11,082 nt of DNA from Lachnospiraceae bacterium UBA3645 (GTDB lineage Bacteria > Bacillota > Clostridia > Lachnospirales > Lachnospiraceae): assembly GCA_002373555.1 (NCBI GenBank), contig DFKM01000148.1, positions 288 to 11,369 on the forward strand. Reading direction: 5' to 3'. This document shows positions 5,891 to 11,082 of the stretch, piece by piece. The position numbers and the translations under genes were made by a program. The notes below the pieces were generated by a model. The model was not told the DNA's origin, did no database searches, and was given only the letters and a program-made list of their open reading frames with translations. How positions within the stretch are numbered: position 1 is the first letter of the stretch; each line of letters begins with the position of its first letter.

Positions 5891-7033
5891 ATGATCAGAC
5901 CGGAGATGGCACAGCGGTTCATAGACCAGATCACGGAATATACAGAATACAATATCAATATCATGGACGGATCCGGCGTGATCATCGCGAGCCGTGACAA
6001 AAACCGGATCGGCAGCTACCACGAGGCCGCTGACCGGATCATCAGGGGAAAAGAAGATATCATTTCCATAGATGACGACAAGATGTTCCCGGGCGTTCTT
6101 CCCGGCATCAACATGGCGATCATGGAGGACGGGAAAAAGGAAGGTGTTGTCGGCGTCACAGGAGATCCGGCGCATATCCGGGAGGTCGCGATGGTCACAA
6201 GACTGGCGATCGAGGCCATGCTGAAATATGAAAAACAGCAGGAGCGGATCCTTCTGCGGCGCGAGCGGAAAGAGAACTTTATCTACATGCTCACCAGAGT
6301 GGAGGATGCTGATCCCGCCGAACTGCGGCAGCTGGCGGAACGCCTGAACTATGATGAATCCATCCTGCGGGTGCCCATCCTCTGCAGGATCCTGGATGAT
6401 ACGCCGGCGGAGGAAATGTTCCGCCTGATCCGCACCAATGACGGACACAGCCGTCAGGATATGTCTGTCATAACGGATGAGAAGCATGTGCTGGTCTTCC
6501 GGACGCTGCAGGAGGCAAAAGGATCGAAATATTCCCGTTTCCGGGAGAATATCCTTGCCTATCTGGACAGGACGCTGCGGGAACTGCGCAGCAGACACGG
6601 CACGAAACCGGCCGCTGTCTTTTATATCGGAACGCCGCAGAGAGCCTTTACGCAGTATATTCACGCCTACCGGCACTGCACCTGGCTGGAGGCCAATGCC
6701 GGGATCTCCGGGAATTCGGCGGCGGAGGCGGTCTTTTTCTATGATCACACGGAGGAATATTTTTATTCGGTCCTGCCGAAGGAGGAGCTGCACCGGGTAT
6801 TCTATCAGTACCGGCTGCAGCTGCAGGCGGAGGACAGGGAACAGTTCCTGGAGACCGCCGGCGCGCTGATCCGGAACAATTTCAACCTGACCGGCGCCGC
6901 GAAGGAAATGTACATTCACAAAAACACCATGATGTACCGGTATAACAAACTGAAGGATCTTCTGGATATCGATCCGGTCAGATCATCGTCGGACCGGAAC
7001 TTCCTGGTGCTTCTGTACTACAGCATGAAATAA
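5891..7033 (+). CDS. cdaR: CdaR family sugar-diacid/glycerate utilisation regulator
   Basis: A 380-residue transcription factor. Residues 1-130 form the putative sugar-diacid recognition domain, with SGVIIASRDKNRIGSYHEAA (28-47), PGINMAI (71-77) and GVVGVTGDP (85-93). The C terminus (about 325-378) is a PucR/CdaR helix-turn-helix: NFNLTGAAKEMYIHKNTMMYRYNKLKDLLDID. In E. coli, CdaR activates galactarate, glucarate and glycerate genes. Here the next two genes are glycerate kinase and a GntP permease, so I infer it senses glycerate or a related acid and activates them. The ATG at 5891 follows CAGGGAG by 10 bases; the frame is open upstream to 5810, but that would overlap the small gene. A terminator follows closely, so the activator and its targets are on separate transcripts. 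The symbol is assigned by family and context. Confidence 0.9.
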   Translation: MIRPEMAQRFIDQITEYTEYNINIMDGSGVIIASRDKNRIGSYHEAADRIIRGKEDIISIDDDKMFPGVLPGINMAIMEDGKKEGVVGVTGDPAHIREVAMVTRLAIEAMLKYEKQQERILLRRERKENFIYMLTRVEDADPAELRQLAERLNYDESILRVPILCRILDDTPAEEMFRLIRTNDGHSRQDMSVITDEKHVLVFRTLQEAKGSKYSRFRENILAYLDRTLRELRSRHGTKPAAVFYIGTPQRAFTQYIHAYRHCTWLEANAGISGNSAAEAVFFYDHTEEYFYSVLPKEELHRVFYQYRLQLQAEDREQFLETAGALIRNNFNLTGAAKEMYIHKNTMMYRYNKLKDLLDIDPVRSSSDRNFLVLLYYSMK

Positions 7034-7040
7034 GAAGGAT

Positions 7041-7086
7041 AGAACGTACGTTTTGTGACGACAGCACAAAGCCGTACGTTCTTTTT
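7041..7086 (+). terminator. Rho-independent terminator after cdaR
   Basis: Perfect 10-base arms AGAACGTACG (7041-7050) and CGTACGTTCT (7073-7082), with a further inner pairing TTGTG/CACAA, and then a T run. It ends the aminopeptidase-small protein-cdaR unit 8 bases after the stop codon. Confidence 0.9.
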
Positions 7087-7100
7087 ATGCTCTGATCTCA

Positions 7101-7129
7101 TGGGAGAAATGCCTCCCGGCCGGTATGAT
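7101..7129 (+). promoter_or_regulatory. Probable activator-dependent promoter of glycerate kinase
   Basis: TATGAT (7124-7129) is a plausible -10 box, but 17 bases upstream there is TGGGAG instead of TTGACA. A short inverted repeat, GGGAG-AAATGC-CTCCC (7102-7117), lies where the -35 should be. A missing -35 fits dependence on CdaR. Whether the repeat is a binding site is speculative. Confidence 0.4.
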
Positions 7130-7182
7130 AAAGACAGAAATGAGGAGCCGGAATCAAAGGCGCATCTACAAGGAGGAAGAAA

Positions 7183-8322
7183 ATGAAACTCATCTTTGCT
7201 TCGGATTCTTTTAAGGGGACGCTTTCAAGCGAAAAGACCGTGGAACTGCTGACGGAAGCTGCGCATGAGGTGTTCGGGCCCTGCAGCACCTGCGGCGTGC
7301 CGGTCGCGGACGGCGGCGAGGGAACGACGGATGCCGTAGTGCTCGCACGGGGCGGCAATAAGGTGTATACGACCGTACACGGGCCTCTGATGGAAGAGGT
7401 GCAGGCGTATTACGGCATGCTTGGCGGCAGCGAAGCCGTGCTGGAGATGGCGCAGGCATCCGGTCTGCCCATGGTTCCCGAAGAGAAGCGGAATCCGCTG
7501 AATACAACGACTTACGGCACCGGTGAGCTGGTGCTTGCGGCGATCAATGCCGGCTGCACCGACATCTCCATCGCGATCGGCGGCTCTGCGACGAACGATG
7601 GCGGCATGGGATTTGCAAGTGCGCTCGGCGTGCGTTTCCTGGACAGCGAAGGCAATGTGCTTTGCGGAAAAGGCAGCGAGCTCGAAAAGGTGGCGCATAT
7701 CGATGTCAGCGGGATCCCGGCAAATGTCCGGAATGCGCATTTCACGGTCATGTGCGATGTGACCAACCCGCTCTGCGGAAAAGACGGCGCGACGTATACC
7801 TTCGGAAAGCAGAAGGGCGGCACACCGGAGATCCTGGAGCGCCTGGAAAAGGGAATGTGCGCCTACAGGGATGTGATCATTCGTGAATTCGGCACGGATC
7901 CCGATACCGTTCCGGGAACCGGCGCGGCCGGCGGTCTCGGCGCCGCGCTGAAGATCTTCTTCCATGCGGAGATGAAGTCCGGCATTGAAACCGTTCTGGA
8001 TATGATCGGTTTTGACAAACTGCTTTCCGGCGCGGATCTGATCGTGACCGGCGAAGGCAGGACAGACTGGCAGAGCTGCTTCGGCAAGGTCATGCAGGGC
8101 GTGGGCGACCGCGCAAAAAAGCATGCCGTTCCGGCGGTCGCGCTCTGCGGCGGACTCGGAAAGGGATACGAAGGAATTTACGAGCATGGCATTGATTCGA
8201 TCATGACGACGGTCGATACGCCGATGCCGCTTGCCGAGGCGCTGGAGAGAGCGGAAGAGCTCTATTACAAAGGCGCTGTCCGCCTGTTCCGGATGGTGCG
8301 CGCCGGCATGCGCATGAAATAA
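7183..8322 (+). CDS. Glycerate 2-kinase (GlxK/GarK family)
   Basis: A 379-residue cytoplasmic kinase, normal length for the family. It phosphorylates D-glycerate with ATP; the GarK/GlxK class yields 2-phosphoglycerate, which enters lower glycolysis. Diagnostic stretches are ASDSFKGTLSS (6-16), PVADGGEGT (40-48), IGGSATNDGG (132-141), CDVTNPL (191-197), GTGAAGGLGAAL (245-256) and VTGEGRTDWQSCFGK (288-302). The ATG has AAGGAGG 6 bases upstream. The permease starts 55 bases after the stop with no terminator between, so the pair forms an operon. It follows cdaR on the same strand but from a separate promoter. Context supports glycerate as the substrate. glxK, garK and glycerate kinase type 1 are synonyms in practice, so I leave the symbol empty. 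Confidence 0.95.
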   Translation: MKLIFASDSFKGTLSSEKTVELLTEAAHEVFGPCSTCGVPVADGGEGTTDAVVLARGGNKVYTTVHGPLMEEVQAYYGMLGGSEAVLEMAQASGLPMVPEEKRNPLNTTTYGTGELVLAAINAGCTDISIAIGGSATNDGGMGFASALGVRFLDSEGNVLCGKGSELEKVAHIDVSGIPANVRNAHFTVMCDVTNPLCGKDGATYTFGKQKGGTPEILERLEKGMCAYRDVIIREFGTDPDTVPGTGAAGGLGAALKIFFHAEMKSGIETVLDMIGFDKLLSGADLIVTGEGRTDWQSCFGKVMQGVGDRAKKHAVPAVALCGGLGKGYEGIYEHGIDSIMTTVDTPMPLAEALERAEELYYKGAVRLFRMVRAGMRMK

Positions 8323-8377
8323 AGCCGCAGGATCTTCCCCGTCATTATGAAAAAGCTTTAAGGAGAAATGAATTATC

Positions 8378-9640
8378 ATGGATGCACAGTTCACAACACT
8401 CGGCGCGATCATCGGACTTGTGATCGCCATCATTCTCATCATTAAAAAAGTACAGCCCGCTTACAGCCTGATCCTGGGCGCCCTGATCGGCGGACTGATC
8501 GGCGGCGGCGGTCTGGAAGCGACCGTCAGCACGATGGTATCCGGCGCCGGATCGATGATGTCTTCGGTCCTCCGGATCCTGACCAGCGGAATTCTCGCCG
8601 GCACGCTGATCAAAACAGGCTCGGCGGAACAGATCGCGGAAACGATCGTGCAGAAGCTCGGCGAGAAACGGGCCGTGGCGGCGATCGCCGTCGCCACGAT
8701 GATCATCTGCGCCGTCGGCGTGTTCATCGATATCTCTGTCATTACGGTCGCGCCGATCGCGCTGGCCATCGGCAAACGCGCCGGTCTTTCCAGAAGCGGG
8801 ATCCTGATCGCCATGATCGGCGGCGGCAAGGCAGGAAACATCATTTCTCCGAACCCCAATACGATCGCGGTATCGGAAGCATTTGAACAGGATCTGACAT
8901 CCGTGATGGCCAGAAATATTGTTCCCGCGGTCTGCGCGCTGATCGTGACGATCCTGATCGCATCGATCCTTGTGAAGAAAACGGGAGAAGAGATCCAGGC
9001 GTCGGATCTTGAGAGCACGGGTGGAAAAGAGCTGCCGGGCTTCCTGCCGGCGATCATCGGACCGGCCGTGGTCATCATCATGCTGGCGCTCCGGCCGCTG
9101 GCGGGCATCGCCATCGATCCGCTGATCGCGCTTCCGGTCGGCGGTGCAGTCTGCGCAGTCGTGACCGGCAAAGCGAAAAACTTCGTTGAATACAGTGAAT
9201 TCGGTCTGACCAAGGTCATCGGCGTCTCGATCCTGCTGATCGGCACCGGTACGATCGCCGGCATTATCAAGGCATCTGCGCTGCAGTATGATGTCACGAC
9301 GCTGCTGGAAGCCATGAATATGCCTGCGTTCGTTCTTGCACCGCTCGCCGGTATCCTGATGGCAGCTGCGACCGCATCCACAACAGCCGGTGCGACCGTT
9401 GCCGCACAGACATTTGCACCGACACTGCTGGCGAACGGCGTTTCCGGACTGGCGGCTGCCGCCATGATCCATGCCGGTGCGACGGTCGTCGATTCCCTGC
9501 CGCACGGTTCGTTCTTCCATGCGACCGGCGGTGCCGTGAACATGAGCATCGGAGACCGCATGAAGCTGATCCCGTTCGAAGCAATGATCGGTCTTACGAG
9601 CACCGCAGTTTCCGTGATCCTTTATCTTGTACTGCACTGA
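8378..9640 (+). CDS. GntP family permease, probable glycerate transporter
   Basis: A 420-residue integral membrane protein, slightly shorter than typical GntP (about 440), made almost wholly of hydrophobic segments (roughly 12). The family hallmark is GGGKAGNIISPNPN (148-161); ALIGGLIGGGGLE (35-46), VFIDISVITVAPIALAIGKRAG (115-136) and the C-terminal AATASTTAGATVAAQTF and HAGATVVDSLPHGSFFHATGGAV stretches also fit. GntP proteins import gluconate and related sugar acids by proton symport. Placement directly after glycerate kinase, with CdaR upstream, points to glycerate as cargo rather than gluconate, since no gluconate kinase is visible. AAGGAGA lies 11 bases before the ATG. A strong terminator follows the gene, closing the operon. 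Confidence 0.93.
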   Translation: MDAQFTTLGAIIGLVIAIILIIKKVQPAYSLILGALIGGLIGGGGLEATVSTMVSGAGSMMSSVLRILTSGILAGTLIKTGSAEQIAETIVQKLGEKRAVAAIAVATMIICAVGVFIDISVITVAPIALAIGKRAGLSRSGILIAMIGGGKAGNIISPNPNTIAVSEAFEQDLTSVMARNIVPAVCALIVTILIASILVKKTGEEIQASDLESTGGKELPGFLPAIIGPAVVIIMLALRPLAGIAIDPLIALPVGGAVCAVVTGKAKNFVEYSEFGLTKVIGVSILLIGTGTIAGIIKASALQYDVTTLLEAMNMPAFVLAPLAGILMAAATASTTAGATVAAQTFAPTLLANGVSGLAAAAMIHAGATVVDSLPHGSFFHATGGAVNMSIGDRMKLIPFEAMIGLTSTAVSVILYLVLH

Positions 9641-9651
9641 TGCAGGCCCAG

Positions 9652-9690
9652 GCGGGCCGGGAGACAATTTCCCGGTCCGCTTATTTTTAT
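9652..9690 (+). terminator. Rho-independent terminator of the glycerate operon
   Basis: An 11-bp stem (9652-9662 with 9670-9680, one G-U pair) with a 7-base loop, then TTATTTTTAT. It starts 11 bases after the permease stop codon. Confidence 0.9.
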
Positions 9691-9718
9691 TGTATAAAAC
9701 GGAATTTAATGTTATAAT
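9690..9718 (+). promoter_or_regulatory. Promoter of the FAD oxidoreductase gene
   Basis: A perfect TATAAT (9713-9718) in an AT-rich stretch, with TTGTAT (9690-9695) 17 bases upstream as a weak -35. Predicted start is near 9725, giving a leader of about 95 bases. It directly abuts the preceding terminator. Confidence 0.6.
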
Positions 9719-9751
9719 TTTCAGGAAATTGGCAGATATTTTTCTGGAAAT

Positions 9752-9802
9752 GCGGCTGAAGCGAGGCCGGGACAGAGCGTCCGGCCGGTACATCTTCGCC
9801 GC
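9752..9802 (+). other. Structured 5' leader (nested stem-loop) before the FAD oxidoreductase
   Basis: The outer stem pairs GCGGC-T-GAAG (9752-9761, one bulged T) with CTTCGCCGC (9794-9802). Inside it, GGCCGG (9765-9770) pairs with CCGGCC (9781-9786) around a 10-base loop. The outer stem ends one base before the AGGAGGG ribosome binding site (9803-9809), so folding could affect translation start. I do not recognise a known riboswitch class. The stem pairing is seen; a regulatory role is inference, and GC-rich DNA forms such stems by chance fairly often. Confidence 0.4.
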
Positions 9803-9819
9803 AGGAGGGAGTTTGCAAT

Positions 9820-11082
9820 ATGTATGATGCGGTCATCATAGGCGCGGGCATCACCGGGTGTGCCGTCGCCAGGTTCCTGTCCAAATACAGCGGCAGGTTC
9901 TGTGTCATGGAACGTTCCGAGGATGTCTGTACCGGCACCTCCAAGGCCAATTCCGCGATTATCCATGCCGGATTTGACGCGGCGCATGGTTCGCTCATGG
10001 CGAAGTACAATCTGCGCGGCTGTCAGATGTACCCGGAACTTTCGCGGGAGCTGGGCTTTGATTATAAGAACAACGGTTCTCTGGTCCTGGCGCTTTCCGA
10101 AGAGGATATCCCGAAGCTGCACGCCCTGCTGGAGAACGGCAGAAAGAACGGCGTGGAAAAGCTGGAGATCGTGGGCAGAGAACGGCTGAAGGAGCTGGAG
10201 CCGAGCGTCGGGCATGTGCCGGTCGCTGCGCTTTATGCACCGACGGCCGGAATCGTCTGTCCTTTCGGCGCTACGGTCGCTTTTGCCGAAAATGCATACA
10301 CCAACGGGGTGGAATTCCGGTTCAACTCCGAGGTCAAATCGCTGACGCCCGGACAGGATGAGAGCGGGGAACCGTATTGGATCGTTCAGACTTCAGACGG
10401 TTCCGTCCGCACCCGCGCGGTCATCAATGCTGCCGGCGTTTATGCGGATATCCTGCATAATATGGTTTCGTCAGAGAAGATCCATATCACGCCGAGGAGA
10501 GGAGATTATATCCTTCTGGACCGGCGGACGGGAGGCTATGTGAAGCACACGGTCTTCCAGGTGCCCGGAAAGCTCGGCAAGGGCGTTCTGGTATCCCCCA
10601 CGGTCCACGGCAACACGATCGTCGGGCCGACGGCGGAGGATATCGATGACAGGGAAGGCGTGGATACGACGGCTGCCGGCTTTGATGATCTGATGGAAAA
10701 GGCAGGATATGCCTTCGATGATCTGCCGCTTCGCGAAGCGATCACCAGCTTTGCCGGGCTTCGCGCACATGAGGAAAGGCATGATTTCATTCTCGGCGAA
10801 GTCGCCGATGCGCCGGGATTCTTTGACTGCGCCGGTATCGAATCCCCCGGGCTCACTGCGGCGCCGGCCATCGGTACGGAGATCGCGGATCAGGTGGCGA
10901 AGAAGCTGGCATTATCCCTGAATCCGGACTTTGACGGACACAGAGAGCCCTTCTTCGATCCGAAAAAGATCACGGATCCGGAGGAACTCCGGAAAGTCCT
11001 CGCGGAAAACCCGGATTACGGCCGCATCGTCTGCCGCTGTGAACAGATCAGTGAAGGCGAGATCCTGGAGGCGATCCGCAGG
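9820..11082 (+). CDS. FAD-dependent oxidoreductase, GlpA-like with BFD [2Fe-2S] domain (3' truncated by window)
   Basis: 421 codons are open to the last base of the window with no stop. The N terminus is a Rossmann FAD-binding motif, DAVIIGAGITGCAVARFL (GxGxxG at residues 8-13), followed by TSKANSAIIHAGFDA (about 40-54), typical of DAO-fold glycerol-3-phosphate dehydrogenase and 2-hydroxy-acid oxidase relatives. Further DAO-fold marks are INAAGVYAD, SFAGLRAHEE and GIESPGLTAAPAIG. At 405-407 a CxC motif opens VCRCEQISEGEILEAI, the beginning of a BFD-like [2Fe-2S] domain whose second CxxC would lie beyond the edge; complete relatives are about 480-500 residues. AGGAGGG lies 10 bases before the ATG. 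In other Bacillota such genes are often followed by a second FAD oxidoreductase and a DUF1667 protein. The substrate could be glycerol 3-phosphate or a hydroxy acid; the glycerate neighbourhood hints at but does not prove the latter. Confidence 0.9.
   Translation, partial: MYDAVIIGAGITGCAVARFLSKYSGRFCVMERSEDVCTGTSKANSAIIHAGFDAAHGSLMAKYNLRGCQMYPELSRELGFDYKNNGSLVLALSEEDIPKLHALLENGRKNGVEKLEIVGRERLKELEPSVGHVPVAALYAPTAGIVCPFGATVAFAENAYTNGVEFRFNSEVKSLTPGQDESGEPYWIVQTSDGSVRTRAVINAAGVYADILHNMVSSEKIHITPRRGDYILLDRRTGGYVKHTVFQVPGKLGKGVLVSPTVHGNTIVGPTAEDIDDREGVDTTAAGFDDLMEKAGYAFDDLPLREAITSFAGLRAHEERHDFILGEVADAPGFFDCAGIESPGLTAAPAIGTEIADQVAKKLALSLNPDFDGHREPFFDPKKITDPEELRKVLAENPDYGRIVCRCEQISEGEILEAIRR

Noticed and set aside
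5867..6919. Minus-strand open frame of 350 codons opposite cdaR
   Set aside because: Antisense to a gene with both CdaR domains intact; no start signal or family resemblance.
7225..8442. Minus-strand open frame of 405 codons opposite glycerate kinase
   Set aside because: Antisense shadow of a gene with all family motifs; no start signal and low-complexity composition.
8345..9793. Minus-strand open frame of 482 codons opposite the GntP permease
   Set aside because: It is antisense to a clear membrane transporter; the product is rich in Asp, Arg, His and Gly with no domain, as expected from reading hydrophobic codons backwards.

Overview
The window looks like the chromosome of a Bacillota (Firmicutes) anaerobe with moderately high GC, of Clostridia or Erysipelotrichia type. 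The reasons are the protein families present (YitT, a CdaR/GlxK/GntP cluster, an M18 aminopeptidase, a BFD-type FAD oxidoreductase), strong AGGAGG ribosome binding sites, TTGACA/TATAAT promoters and U-tailed hairpin terminators. The genus cannot be read from the sequence. There are no RNA genes, insertion sequences, CRISPR arrays or broken genes; this is compact housekeeping and accessory metabolism.

Left third, minus strand (1-3293): a GntR/UTRA repressor gene with its own terminator, then a sodium:solute symporter, then a YitT-family membrane protein. Divergent from gntR, on the plus strand, is a small stand-alone radical SAM gene. A near-palindromic 12-mer, TTGACATATCAA, occurs three times. 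One copy coincides with the -35 box of the symporter promoter, one lies between gntR and the radical SAM promoter, and one lies just after the predicted radical SAM transcription start. I infer that GntR co-regulates the symporter and the radical SAM enzyme. The ligand and pathway are unknown, and this is the least familiar part of the window.

Middle (4184-7086), plus strand: a promoter embedded in the radical SAM terminator drives an M18 metallo-aminopeptidase, a 78-residue protein of unknown function and a CdaR-type sugar-diacid/glycerate regulator, probably as one transcript ending at a strong hairpin terminator.

Right part (7087-11082), plus strand: glycerate 2-kinase and a GntP-family permease form a two-gene operon with a terminator. 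With CdaR they make a recognisable glycerate uptake and phosphorylation module. The kinase promoter has no good -35 box, as expected if CdaR activates it. After the terminator, a separate promoter and a structured 5' leader precede a GlpA-like FAD oxidoreductase that runs off the right edge at the start of its [2Fe-2S] domain.
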